Positions 8,196 to 16,442 of a stretch of 27,816 nt of DNA are shown piece after piece. The position numbers were made by a program, and so were the translations under genes. This DNA is from a virus. The stretch lies in IMG/VR virus record IMGVR_UViG_3300025410_000076, positions 1 through 27,816 of that record; one strand, given 5' to 3'. A model generated the notes under the pieces. That model saw only the letters and a program-made list of their open reading frames with translations, was not told the DNA's origin and did not search any database. The stretch's first letter is position 1, and each line of letters opens with the position of its first letter.

Positions 8196-9082
8196 TGTCT
8201 AAAGCTATTAAAATTTGGTCGGGAAACACTTGGGAAGATGTAGGCCCAGCACTTCCTACAGTTACCACCCAATTTATTCAAATAACAAATCCATCATCTG
8301 TAGGATTTATAATTCGTGGAGCAGCATCTCAAACTGCCAATTTAATGCAAATTCAAAACAATGGCCTTAATCCGCTTGTTACTGTTGATCAAAATGGTTT
8401 TGTAGGAATTGGAACATCATCACCACAAGTTTCATTAAAAGTAACAAATGGAACATCTGGAACTATAGCAATTCAATCAAATGGCTCATCTGGGGCGTTT
8501 CCAACAACAGGTGCGGGATTAGAATTGGTTGCAGGTGCCTATGCAAATGGAGATTCAATTCAATCATATAATAGAGATACTTCTTCATGGAGAACACTAG
8601 GTATTTATGCAGCAGGTATAAATTTATTAACAAGTGGTGTTCAAAGATTATCCATTGATTCATCTGGAAATATAACATTTGGATCTGGATCGGGAACTGT
8701 AAATGTAAATGGAAATATATCTTTTTCTGGAACAGTTACATTACCAGCCCCAATTATTACATATTCAATAAATGCACAAACCACAACATCATACACAACA
8801 GTATTATCTGATGCTGCAGCAGTTGTAACAATGAACAATGCTTCTGCAAATACATTTAATATTCCAACAAATGCATCTGTTGCATTCCCTATTGGAGCTT
8901 CAATTACAATTATTCAAACAGGTAGCGGAACAACAACAATAAGTGCCGTAACTTCTGGAACAACCACAATTGCATCAAACGGTGCTACTTCAAATGCTCC
9001 TAAACTAAGAGCACAATATTCTGCTGCTACTGCTATTAAAATTGCAACTGACACATGGTATGTAGTAGGAGATATTGCTTAA
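8195..9082 (+). CDS. Tail fibre protein
   Basis: 295 residues. The N-terminus MSKAIKIWSGNTWEDVGPAL is a common head sequence of short phage fibre proteins. The middle holds shaft-like repeats: LMQIQNNGLNPLVTVDQNGF, VGIGTSSPQVSLKV, and LSIDSSGNITFGSGSG (the SSGN pattern of pyocin/fibre repeats). The C-terminal 100 residues (TYSINAQTTTSYTTVLSDAA, then ASITIIQTGSGTTTISAV and KIATDTWYVVGDIA) form a beta module widespread in phage fibres. Start and stop overlap both neighbours through TAATG junctions (8193-8197 and 9080-9084), so it is translated with the glycine-rich gene before it and the LamG gene after it. Probably a side fibre or tip subunit; the exact position in the virion is not visible. 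Confidence 0.8.
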   Translation: MSKAIKIWSGNTWEDVGPALPTVTTQFIQITNPSSVGFIIRGAASQTANLMQIQNNGLNPLVTVDQNGFVGIGTSSPQVSLKVTNGTSGTIAIQSNGSSGAFPTTGAGLELVAGAYANGDSIQSYNRDTSSWRTLGIYAAGINLLTSGVQRLSIDSSGNITFGSGSGTVNVNGNISFSGTVTLPAPIITYSINAQTTTSYTTVLSDAAAVVTMNNASANTFNIPTNASVAFPIGASITIIQTGSGTTTISAVTSGTTTIASNGATSNAPKLRAQYSAATAIKIATDTWYVVGDIA

Positions 9083-11121
9083 TGACAAGAATATTAGGAT
9101 CTTTAGGCGGAGGCCATGGATTTGTAACCAGTGGTCTTTATATGAATTTAGACCCAGGCAATTCTGCTTCATATTCTGGCAGTGGAACAACAGTTACAGA
9201 TTTAAGCGGAACTGGCCACAACGGTACTATATATGGATCCTTAGGTTATAGTACATCAAATAGCGGTGTTTGGAATTTTACAAACAATGGTGCTTATATA
9301 TTAGCAGGAACATTACCATATTCTGGAAGTTCTGTAAATTCATGGTCTATGGGAATATGGGTTCAACCACTTACTGCAAATGGAAATATTATTTCAATGT
9401 CAGTAACAAATCCATCTGGTTCTTGGAACATGCCCCCAATTCGTGCATCCAATCAAACATTTATTGGCAAGGTTTGGAATAACAATTATTTAACATCACA
9501 GGTTTTTAATATTGGTGTTTGGTATTATGTTGTATTAACTTTTGATTATACGGCGGGAACACAAAATCTTTATGTTGATGGAAATCTTGTTGCATCGCAA
9601 TCAGGAATATCTTCTCAATCAAGTGGATCAGATAACTATTGGTTTATTGGACAATCAAATCCAGGTGCAGATAACTCAGGAAATCTTGTTGGTAATATTG
9701 GTGCAATTCATTATTATGGAAATAAAGCTTTAACTGGTGCAGAAGTTGTAAGAAATTATAATGCTTTGCAAAAAAGATATAAAACTACGGGATATGTTAC
9801 AAATGGCCTTGTTATGTATTGGGATTTTGGTAATTCCGCCTCATACCCAGGAACTGGAACAACAGTTACAGATTTAAGCGGTAATGGAAATAATGGAACA
9901 ATTAACGGCTCAGGTGGCTCATATTCAAGCACATTTGGTGGAGTGTATACATTTGGCGGTAATGGAAATACTATTACAGGTGGACCAAATCTATCATCTG
10001 GTAATTTTACAGTTATGGGATCAGCAAGATATTTAAATGGACAAAATTTACGTATTATTTCAGCATTAAATAATAACTGGTTATTAGGACACTGGAATGG
10101 CAGTAATATGAATTACTATTCGGCGGGATGGGTAAGTGCTGTAAATCAAGGTTCTACGGATAATGCATGGAGAATATATACTGGAACGGGTAATCCATCA
10201 GCAGGTGTTTATTCAATGTATGCAAATACATCTCTAATTGTTTATAATTCTGCAGGAACAGCTGGACCAAATCAATTTGCTATTAATTCATATACAAATA
10301 CATCTGAATATAGTAATGGTCAATTTGGATTCTTATTGGCATATAATCGTGTATTAACTCAAGCTGAAATTGCTCAAAATTACGAATACTTTAAAGGTAG
10401 ATACTCACTAGTAAAACAAAGTTATGAGTGTGTTCAACAATATGGTTCTAATCAAACATGGGTAAATCCAGGTATTTCACAAGCTGATCTTGTTGTTGTT
10501 GGCGGTGGTGGCGGTGGTGGAAGTGCTTCATATGGTGGTGGTGGTGGAGCAGGAGGTATGATTTATAATACCAACCAGGCCCTAGGTTCAAGCTATGTAA
10601 TTACAACTGGTGCAGGCGGAGGATCAAATGCACAAGGAAGCAGCACATCTTTTGGATCTTTAGCAACAGCAACTGGCGGTGGTTATGGCGGTAACGGTGC
10701 TGGAGGATCAGGTGGTTCTGGTGGAGGATCTCAAGGTGGCTCAACATCTTATTCTGCAGGAGCTGGAACAACTAACCAAGGAAATAACGGTGGTGGTGGA
10801 TTCCCAGGATATTCTTATGGTGGTGGTTCAGGTGGTGGTGGAAACCAAGAAGTTGGTCACAATGGAAATGGATTCCAAGGAAATTATTTTGCTGGCTCAG
10901 GTGGACTAGGAAGATATATTTCTGGTATTATGTATTCTGCAGGTGGTGGTGGCTATGACACAGGTGGTGCACAAGGCTCTGGTGGAGCAGGTGGAACACA
11001 AGGAAATGGTTATGGAACAAATGGAAGTGCAACAGCTGGTAATGCCAATACAGGAAATGGTGGCGGTGGTGGCGGAGCTTCAGGAGGATCAGGAGTAGTT
11101 ATTGTGAGGTATAAATCATGA
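9082..11121 (+). CDS. Tail protein with two LamG-like domains and a glycine-rich tip
   Basis: 679 residues from the ATG at 9082. The frame is open from an earlier ATG at 9055, but 9082 forms the TAATG overlap used at neighbouring junctions and gives the expected start MTRILGSLGGG. Two concanavalin/LamG-like domains lie in tandem at about residues 18-232 and 236-440. Both start S/NGLxMxxDxGNSASYxGxGTTV then TDLSGxGxNGTIxGS, and both end with a KALTGAEVVRNYNALQKRY or VLTQAEIAQNYEYFKGRY helix. The first has the sugar-binding-type core WYYVVLTFDYTAGTQNLYVD. From residue about 471 a glycine-rich domain begins (LVVVGGGGGGG) and ends SGVVIVRYKS, like those at 270-1595 and 7203-8195. It probably binds a surface glycan of the host. 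A 27-base exact repeat marks the domain duplication. Confidence 0.8.
   Translation: MTRILGSLGGGHGFVTSGLYMNLDPGNSASYSGSGTTVTDLSGTGHNGTIYGSLGYSTSNSGVWNFTNNGAYILAGTLPYSGSSVNSWSMGIWVQPLTANGNIISMSVTNPSGSWNMPPIRASNQTFIGKVWNNNYLTSQVFNIGVWYYVVLTFDYTAGTQNLYVDGNLVASQSGISSQSSGSDNYWFIGQSNPGADNSGNLVGNIGAIHYYGNKALTGAEVVRNYNALQKRYKTTGYVTNGLVMYWDFGNSASYPGTGTTVTDLSGNGNNGTINGSGGSYSSTFGGVYTFGGNGNTITGGPNLSSGNFTVMGSARYLNGQNLRIISALNNNWLLGHWNGSNMNYYSAGWVSAVNQGSTDNAWRIYTGTGNPSAGVYSMYANTSLIVYNSAGTAGPNQFAINSYTNTSEYSNGQFGFLLAYNRVLTQAEIAQNYEYFKGRYSLVKQSYECVQQYGSNQTWVNPGISQADLVVVGGGGGGGSASYGGGGGAGGMIYNTNQALGSSYVITTGAGGGSNAQGSSTSFGSLATATGGGYGGNGAGGSGGSGGGSQGGSTSYSAGAGTTNQGNNGGGGFPGYSYGGGSGGGGNQEVGHNGNGFQGNYFAGSGGLGRYISGIMYSAGGGGYDTGGAQGSGGAGGTQGNGYGTNGSATAGNANTGNGGGGGGASGGSGVVIVRYKS
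9183..9209 (+). repeat. 27-bp exact direct repeat, copy 1 (LamG domain 1)
   Basis: The 27 bases starting TGGAACAACAGTTACAGATT recur exactly at 9855-9881 in the second LamG domain of the same gene, both coding GTTVTDLSG. Flanking bases on both sides are also similar, so this is the best conserved core of a 200-residue domain duplication. Confidence 0.85.
9855..9881 (+). repeat. 27-bp exact direct repeat, copy 2 (LamG domain 2)
   Basis: Exact copy of 9183-9209, 672 bases downstream. The offset equals 224 codons, so recombination between the copies would delete or add one LamG domain in frame. Confidence 0.85.
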
Positions 11122-11996
11122 CAACATATACAGCACCCACATATCCAGCTTCATATGCTGCTGGAGATGTGATAAATTTTAATTACACTGGTGGATCTCA
11201 AACTTGGAATTCATTAAATGCTAACTATATAAAAATTGAATTATATGGTGCAGCAGGAGGAGTTATATCAGATACTCAAGGTTATGGTGGATATTCTTAT
11301 GGATTTTTTTATCCCGCTCAAAATACAAACTATTATTTATTTGTTGGTGGACAAGGTGGAAACGCATATCAAAACACAACTGGAACACAAACTTCAGTAG
11401 CTGGTTGGAATGGTGGCGGAGAAGGCGGACTTGGCGTAAGCGGTTCTTATGTTCACAGAGGTTCAGGTGGTGGCGGTGCTACAGATTTCAGAGCTGGAGG
11501 AACAGCATTATCAAATAGAATTTTAGTAGCAGGTGGTGGTGGAGGCAGCGGAACAAGAAACGTTGCTTTAACTGCAGGATCATATGGCGGAGCGGGTGCT
11601 GGAACATCAATACTTAATCAAAATGGTGCACCTGGGTATACATCTTCTGCAAGAGGAATCGGTTATGGCGGAACACAATCTGCTGGAGGAAATGGCGGAG
11701 CAAGCGGTTCTGGAGGATCTTCAGCTGGAACAGCTGGAACACTTGGTGTAGGAGGACAAGGCGGATTAGATGCAATGAGTCTTACACAATATAACTACGC
11801 AGGACCTGGCGGTGGTGGTGGTTATTATGGCGGTGGCGGCGGCGGAGCAGGTGGAATTGATGGTCGTGGAAATGCGGGTGCAGGTGGAGGATCAGCATTT
11901 GTATCAACAGGTGCTGGAGGGCAAATAGCTATATATGGAGGTGAATCAGGGGTTAATAGTGGTAATGGATCAGCTATTATTACCATCCTTGCATGA
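11118..11996 (+). CDS. Glycine-rich protein of the ALK-type glycine-rich domain family
   Basis: 292 residues, overlapping the preceding gene by ATGA. This glycine-rich protein differs from the other three. It reads FNYTGGSQTWN, IKIELYGAAGG, NYYLFVGGQGGNAY, GWNGGGEGG, then GGGGATDFRAGGTALSNRIL followed by VAGGGGGSG, and it ends GNGSAIITILA. The order 'TGxxQTW / xIEVxGAxGG / LxVxVGGxG / GGGGATDxR / RIlVAGGGGG' is the signature of the glycine-rich domain first described in ALK-type receptors and common in phages and environmental bacteria (Pfam Gly_rich, as I recall it). Role as a tail adhesin is inferred from its place. It has no separate N-terminal attachment domain, so it may cap another fibre rather than attach by itself. 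The C-terminal strand lacks the VVIVRY ending of its neighbours. Confidence 0.8.
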   Translation: MTTYTAPTYPASYAAGDVINFNYTGGSQTWNSLNANYIKIELYGAAGGVISDTQGYGGYSYGFFYPAQNTNYYLFVGGQGGNAYQNTTGTQTSVAGWNGGGEGGLGVSGSYVHRGSGGGGATDFRAGGTALSNRILVAGGGGGSGTRNVALTAGSYGGAGAGTSILNQNGAPGYTSSARGIGYGGTQSAGGNGGASGSGGSSAGTAGTLGVGGQGGLDAMSLTQYNYAGPGGGGGYYGGGGGGAGGIDGRGNAGAGGGSAFVSTGAGGQIAIYGGESGVNSGNGSAIITILA

Positions 11997-11997
11997 T

Positions 11998-12417
11998 ATG
12001 GCACATTGGGCGGAAATTGATAAAGACGGAATTGTATTAAGAGTTTTATATCATGAAGATAAAACTATAGATGAGCAACAAAAGAAAATAGCAGAAGAAT
12101 TTGGATACGAGTATAATCCACCAGAAGATGATGGCGGTTATCAATGGTTAATTGATAATTTAGGTGGAACTTGGATTCAAACTTCTTATAACGGATCAAT
12201 TAAAAAAAACTTTGCTTCTGTAGGATTTAAATATGATAAAAAACGTGATGCTTTTATTCCACCTAAACCATATGATTCTTGGAAACTAAATGAAGATACA
12301 TGTTTGTGGGAAGCTCCAAAAACAAAACCAGAAAGCGAAGCTATTTGGGATGAAGAAAATCTATCGTGGATAGAAATCAAAGTTGACGGGGAAACCCTGA
12401 TAGAACCTCAAGTATAA
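11998..12417 (+). CDS. Conserved fibre-region protein of the MAHWAEID family
   Basis: 139 residues from ATG 11998, two bases after the preceding stop. An upstream ATG at 11935 is in frame but lies inside the glycine-rich gene and would add shadow sequence. The protein starts MAHWAEIDKDGIVLRVLYHE and contains WIQTSYNGSIKKNFASVGFK, FIPPKPYDSWKLNEDTCLWE and IWDEENLSWIEI. This architecture (MAHFAEL, WxQTSYN, F-A-x-x-G-x-x-Y-D, FxxPxPYxSW.L, W..P, Y-x-W-D-E-x-x-x-x-W) is well known from small fibre-region proteins of cyanophages and pelagic phages, where the function is unknown. No Shine-Dalgarno is evident, so initiation probably depends on termination of the gene before. Hydrophilic, with no membrane segment. 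Confidence 0.8.
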   Translation: MAHWAEIDKDGIVLRVLYHEDKTIDEQQKKIAEEFGYEYNPPEDDGGYQWLIDNLGGTWIQTSYNGSIKKNFASVGFKYDKKRDAFIPPKPYDSWKLNEDTCLWEAPKTKPESEAIWDEENLSWIEIKVDGETLIEPQV

Positions 12418-12418
12418 T
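12413..12418 (+). promoter_or_regulatory. -10-like box directly before ATG 12425
   Basis: TATAAT ends six bases before the ATG at 12425 and overlaps the upstream stop codon. No Shine-Dalgarno lies between them. A transcript from such a box would begin at or next to the ATG. TTGACG at 12383-12388 is upstream, but its 24-base spacing is too long for a classical -35. Confidence 0.3.
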
Positions 12419-12424
12419 AGTATT

Positions 12425-14470
12425 ATGTCATACAAGCAAGCGGTACTCAGAGATAATCCAATAGCATTTTGGCCATTAAACGGCACATCTAGCTTGAGAA
12501 CTTATGCTACCATTTTGCTTGAATATGCTACATATCAAGATTGGTTAAGTGCAGAACCTAACTACGGATACTCCCCGCTTACCTTTACACTAGAAGACAT
12601 TTCTTATAACGGCAATCACGGTGCATTTACATTGGGCCAGCCAAAGTTTGCTGACATATTGCCACTAGCAGCTTTGTCTAATTATGACACACAATTGGCG
12701 GGATGTAAGATTGATTCTGCTTCAGAAATTGGTATTACTAATCTTGCACAACTATACGATATGTTCTATACAGGAACAGAAAACTTAAAGTTTGGCATAG
12801 AGTTTTGGGTTGCATTTAATAAACCGCCATCAGGCGTTAATACATTATTTTCAGTAAATTATTTGGGCGGGAATATAATGAAAGCCTATGCTCAAAATGA
12901 TAAAATCTATCTAACTATAAATGGTAAAGATAAAGTAACTGGACAAGCATTATCGTATACAACATCAAAACAAGTTCCATCTTGGGATTCTCAAATGCAC
13001 GTATTCTTGTCATATGATCAAGGAAATATTAGCATATCTGTTAATTCAATTCCAGGAGATTCCGCAGTAGTATCCAATAACTTTATATTTACAAACAATC
13101 AATATGCACAAGCTGAGTTCTTCTATAATATGGGTCCAGCATCAGCAAATGATACATTTGTAATTAACGATCTTGCTTTTTATGATTACATATTGTCTAC
13201 AAATACAATTCGCTATCATATGGTCTGGGGAACCAATGATTCTGCCCCGCAAAATTATGTAAGAGAAACAAGTGGGTTTTTCTTTGATATTAAAGATTCA
13301 GAAAATATGTTTGCATTTAAGAAGCTGTTTACATCTCCAATTGATTATCAGCAAGGAGTTAACTCGGGGTTAAAATCTGATAAAACTGGTTTAACTCTAA
13401 CTCAAACATCAACTGCTGCTGCAGCATCAGGAAGCTGGGTATATTCAATTCCATCATCAGGATTAAGTAAAATATCTGGTGTTAAAATTGCGTGGGATTC
13501 TGGAATGTCTGACAACTCATCATTATCAGCATCAGATTATGCAAAGGTTGAATTATCACAAGATAACGGAGTAACTTGGACACAAGTAACTAATAGCTAT
13601 CCAATTGTAAAGTTTGCTGACAATGTATCTGTTGCATATCCAAATATGTTAGTTAGAGTAACGTTATCTACATCAGATTCATCTAAAGTGTATTTGCCAA
13701 GAATAGATAACTTGCTGATTGGTGTCTATAAAGATCTTTCTATTTATTCTGATGGTGGAGCATTTGCTCTAATGCCACGTGCTGGTAGCTATACTGGCGA
13801 TACTTATACAATTAAAAATAATTCATTTAACATTCTTGCAAGATCAGAAAACTTTGGTATCAAGCTTAATACCACAACTGATGGTAGTAATTCTATTGCT
13901 GCTATATACCCTCAGCTTAATTCCCCGCTTTTTCAAACAGTAGAGTTCTGGTTTAGATATGATGCAATAAGTACATCTAAGATACAATATATTCTTGACA
14001 CTATAGGATACAATGCATCTATCTACTTCAGCGGAGTTGACGGCGGGTTGATTCAGAATGGTTTCTCTACAGTCTATGTAAATGGCGTAGATATATCTAA
14101 TGGTAGATATTTAACCCAAGGCGAGACATATCACTTTATTTGCGTATATCCTCAACAGATTAATAATACAATCTACCTTGGTGGAGATGCAAAACTACTT
14201 AATTATTCATTATCAACATATGGCTACCTATCAGTATATCCAGGAGCATTTGCCGTTACAGACGCTCAAAATAGATATCTAAACTTTTTGTCAGCAACTG
14301 TATCAAAGATTAATTTCCCAAATGCCACTTCAACAATATTTGGCGGTAGTGTGGTTGCTGGTCAATCTCCATCTAATGTAATAGGCACATTGTCAGAATA
14401 CTCTGGCGGTAGCACAGCATATAACGGTGGACAGCCAATTTTGGCATACGTACATCCCATAAATGCTTAA
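12425..14470 (+). CDS. LamG-type minor tail protein
   Basis: 681 residues. The start MSYKQAVLRDNPIAFWPLNG is the classic opening of LamG-bearing phage tail proteins ('xxPxxyWpLn'), followed by ISYNGNHGAF, IEFWVAFN, HVFLSYDQGNISISVN and INDLAFYDYILSTNTIRYHM, so residues about 8-270 form one concanavalin-like domain. A middle domain (about 320-440) holds VKIAWDSGMSDNS, AKVELSQDNGVTWTQV and MLVRVTLSTSDSS, a beta sandwich. A second LamG-like domain follows (about 475-640: VEFWFRYDAISTSKIQYILD, STVYVNGVDIS, GETYHFICVYP). It probably binds carbohydrate at the tail tip or forms part of the baseplate. No Shine-Dalgarno precedes the ATG, but TATAAT lies six bases upstream. It is the last gene of the fibre block before the head genes. 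Confidence 0.8.
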   Translation: MSYKQAVLRDNPIAFWPLNGTSSLRTYATILLEYATYQDWLSAEPNYGYSPLTFTLEDISYNGNHGAFTLGQPKFADILPLAALSNYDTQLAGCKIDSASEIGITNLAQLYDMFYTGTENLKFGIEFWVAFNKPPSGVNTLFSVNYLGGNIMKAYAQNDKIYLTINGKDKVTGQALSYTTSKQVPSWDSQMHVFLSYDQGNISISVNSIPGDSAVVSNNFIFTNNQYAQAEFFYNMGPASANDTFVINDLAFYDYILSTNTIRYHMVWGTNDSAPQNYVRETSGFFFDIKDSENMFAFKKLFTSPIDYQQGVNSGLKSDKTGLTLTQTSTAAAASGSWVYSIPSSGLSKISGVKIAWDSGMSDNSSLSASDYAKVELSQDNGVTWTQVTNSYPIVKFADNVSVAYPNMLVRVTLSTSDSSKVYLPRIDNLLIGVYKDLSIYSDGGAFALMPRAGSYTGDTYTIKNNSFNILARSENFGIKLNTTTDGSNSIAAIYPQLNSPLFQTVEFWFRYDAISTSKIQYILDTIGYNASIYFSGVDGGLIQNGFSTVYVNGVDISNGRYLTQGETYHFICVYPQQINNTIYLGGDAKLLNYSLSTYGYLSVYPGAFAVTDAQNRYLNFLSATVSKINFPNATSTIFGGSVVAGQSPSNVIGTLSEYSGGSTAYNGGQPILAYVHPINA

Positions 14471-14521
14471 TTAGTTGCCATTTTTGGCATGCATATGTAA
14501 CGTTTTTGAAGAGTTCAATGG

Positions 14522-14527
14522 TATTAT
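14522..14527 (+). promoter_or_regulatory. -10-like box directly before ATG 14534
   Basis: TATTAT ends six bases before the ATG at 14534 in a 63-base gap, at the boundary from fibre to head genes. No Shine-Dalgarno lies between the box and the ATG. A small hairpin (TGCCA-TTTT-TGGCA, 14476-14489) sits between the upstream stop and this box and could be a weak terminator or regulator site. No good -35 hexamer was found. Confidence 0.3.
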
Positions 14528-14533
14528 TGGCAT

Positions 14534-14872
14534 ATGGGAAAAATGAAAGTAACACCAATTGATGAGGTAAACTGGGGTTTATACGCCTGGATGATGCCCG
14601 ATGAAACACTTGTAATGGATGAAGAAGGCGGTTACCTAAGTATTCCGTCATTAAAAGGCGATATTCGCCAGATCAAAAAGTTAAAAGATGCTGCTAAGCA
14701 TTACGGGCTAGAAGAAGGTCACCCAGTATTTTTTGCGGGGCATAGACCAGTAGATGACGAAGAACTTGAAATCCAAAGACAAAGATTAGAATTAGGCCTT
14801 GTGCCAGATGTTCACGATACACCAGCAATGCTGGAATACTATAAAGAAATGAAGGATATGAAACTTGGCTAA
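14534..14872 (+). CDS. Small conserved protein upstream of the portal
   Basis: 112 residues: MGKMKVTPIDEVNWGLYAWM, MDEEGGYLSIPSLKGDIRQI, KKLKDAAKHYGLEEGHPVFF, AGHRPVDDEELEIQRQRLEL. Charged and probably compact, with a helical C-terminal half. I recall proteins of this kind next to portal genes in phages of actinobacteria, but no function and no verified family name. It overlaps the portal start by eight bases, so the two are translated together; it could be a portal partner or a packaging factor. The ATG at 14534 has no Shine-Dalgarno and stands six bases after TATTAT. A second in-frame ATG at 14543 would remove only three residues. Confidence 0.7.
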   Translation: MGKMKVTPIDEVNWGLYAWMMPDETLVMDEEGGYLSIPSLKGDIRQIKKLKDAAKHYGLEEGHPVFFAGHRPVDDEELEIQRQRLELGLVPDVHDTPAMLEYYKEMKDMKLG

Positions 14873-16439
14873 TTTAACAGTAGATGACAGCATGGATGAC
14901 GATGAGGGCATTGTAGTAAAACTTGATGCACCTGCACATTCAGTAGAACACGATTTTGGTGATCCATTTAATTCAACATGGGAAGATATTAAAAAGGCTG
15001 AAGGACTTAGTCCTAACTTTCGTCGTAAAGTTGATAGAATGCAAAAGTCATTTACAGGTGTTGGTGATGCAAAGTCTAAGAAGCTTGATCCACTTGACCT
15101 AACTGGATATTCATTATTCCAAATTGTTCAGCCACCATATAACGTTTTATATCTTGCACAACTTTACGATGTATCTCCATATCACCACTCTGCAGTAAAT
15201 GCCAAAGCTGCAAACGTCGTTGGACTTGGTTACAAGTTTGAAAACACATGGGCTACTACTTCAAAAATTGAAGCGGTAATGGATGATTCTAAAAAGCTTG
15301 ACAAACTACGCAATAGAATTGAAGGGGCTAAAGAAGAACTCAGAGAGTTCATAGAGTCACTTAATTCAGATGATTCATTTATTGAAACAATGAAAAAGAT
15401 TTATATTGACCTTGAATCCACAGGTAATGCCTATATGGAAATTGGTCGCACAACTGCTGGCAAGATTGGTTACATTGGACATATTCCAACAACAACCATG
15501 AGAATCCGCCGTCACCGTGATGGCTTTGTTCAAGTTGTTTATAACCGCTATACATTTTTTAGAAACTTTGGCGATACTGAAACTCCAGATCAAATTGGAA
15601 CAGATCCTCAGCCAAATGAAGTAATTCACTTCAAGGTATTTACACCATCAAATACATACTATGGTGTACCAGATGTTTTGTCTGCAAAGAATGCAGTTGC
15701 TGGTGACGAGTTTGCACAAAGATTTAACTTGGATTACTTTGAGAACAAAGCAGTACCACGTTATATCATTACTGTAAAGGGAGCAAAGCTTACTGCTGAT
15801 TCAGAGCGTAAGTTGCTTGAATTCTTCCAAACAGGTTTGCGTGGTCGCAATCACAGAACCCTTTATATTCCTCTTCCATCAGACGGAGAACAAGGTCGTG
15901 TTGAATTTAATATGCAACCAATTGAAGCGGGAATTCAAGATTCTTCATTCAAGAACTACGCTATTGAAAACAGAGATCGTATTCTTCTTTCACACCGTGT
16001 ACCAGTATCAAAGCTTGGAATGCCTGCAAACGTATCCCTAGCAAATGCTAAAGATGCTGATAAGACATTTAAAGAGCAGGTATGTCGTCCACGTCAAGAA
16101 GAGCTTGAGTTCAAGATTAATTTAATTATTAAAGAATTCACTGATGCATTTAGACTTCAGTTTAATGAACTTGCACTTACAGATGAAGAGACACAATCAA
16201 GAATTGATGATCGTTATCTTAAGGATCAAGTTATTACTCCAAATGAAGTTCGTGCACGTCGTGGCATGGCACCACTTTCAGGTGGTGACGAAGTTTTGAT
16301 TATTAATCCTAAAGTTGCACAAGATGCTGCATCTGATGCAAGTGGAAACAAAACACGTAGTCAAGATCGTACATTAAATGCACCCGACAAAATGGGAACA
16401 GGTCGTGCCCCAAAGGGTGAAGGAAGGCAACAGGCATAA
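14865..16439 (+). CDS. Portal protein
   Basis: 524 residues from a TTG start at 14865. The portal is the dodecameric ring at the head vertex through which DNA is packaged and ejected and on which the capsid is nucleated. Features of the PBSX-type portal family are visible: an acidic N-terminal arm, YHHSAVNAKAANVVGLGYKF at about 106-125, a long basic/acidic helix (residues about 142-170), AYMEIGRT near 190, then IHFKVFTPSNTYYGVPDVLS at about 249-268 and FNLDYFENKAVPRYIITVKG at about 287-306. The wing/stem region follows, and the C-terminal end has YLKDQVITPNEVRARRGMAP. Length is normal for the family. The start overlaps the previous gene by eight bases. The C-terminal 45 residues are Ala/Gly/Asp-rich and probably disordered. 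Arg is mainly CGT/CGC, as in the capsid gene. Confidence 0.9.
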   Translation: MANLTVDDSMDDDEGIVVKLDAPAHSVEHDFGDPFNSTWEDIKKAEGLSPNFRRKVDRMQKSFTGVGDAKSKKLDPLDLTGYSLFQIVQPPYNVLYLAQLYDVSPYHHSAVNAKAANVVGLGYKFENTWATTSKIEAVMDDSKKLDKLRNRIEGAKEELREFIESLNSDDSFIETMKKIYIDLESTGNAYMEIGRTTAGKIGYIGHIPTTTMRIRRHRDGFVQVVYNRYTFFRNFGDTETPDQIGTDPQPNEVIHFKVFTPSNTYYGVPDVLSAKNAVAGDEFAQRFNLDYFENKAVPRYIITVKGAKLTADSERKLLEFFQTGLRGRNHRTLYIPLPSDGEQGRVEFNMQPIEAGIQDSSFKNYAIENRDRILLSHRVPVSKLGMPANVSLANAKDADKTFKEQVCRPRQEELEFKINLIIKEFTDAFRLQFNELALTDEETQSRIDDRYLKDQVITPNEVRARRGMAPLSGGDEVLIINPKVAQDAASDASGNKTRSQDRTLNAPDKMGTGRAPKGEGRQQA

Positions 16440-16442
16440 CAA

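Noticed and set aside
9055-9081. Earlier in-frame ATG of the LamG gene
   Set aside because: It lies inside the preceding fibre gene. The ATG at 9082 forms the TAATG junction used at neighbouring gene borders and fits the expected N-terminus.
11935-11997. Earlier in-frame ATG of the MAHWAEID gene
   Set aside because: The extra residues are shadow translation of the glycine-rich gene. The family start motif begins at 11998.
270-14470. Diversity-generating retroelement acting on fibre genes
   Set aside because: No reverse transcriptase, no near-identical template/variable repeat pair with adenine-specific changes, and no typical C-type lectin ending were seen in the window.
14476-14489. TGCCA-TTTT-TGGCA as a transcription terminator
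   Set aside because: The stem is only five pairs, and no T-run follows. It is kept only as a possible minor element.
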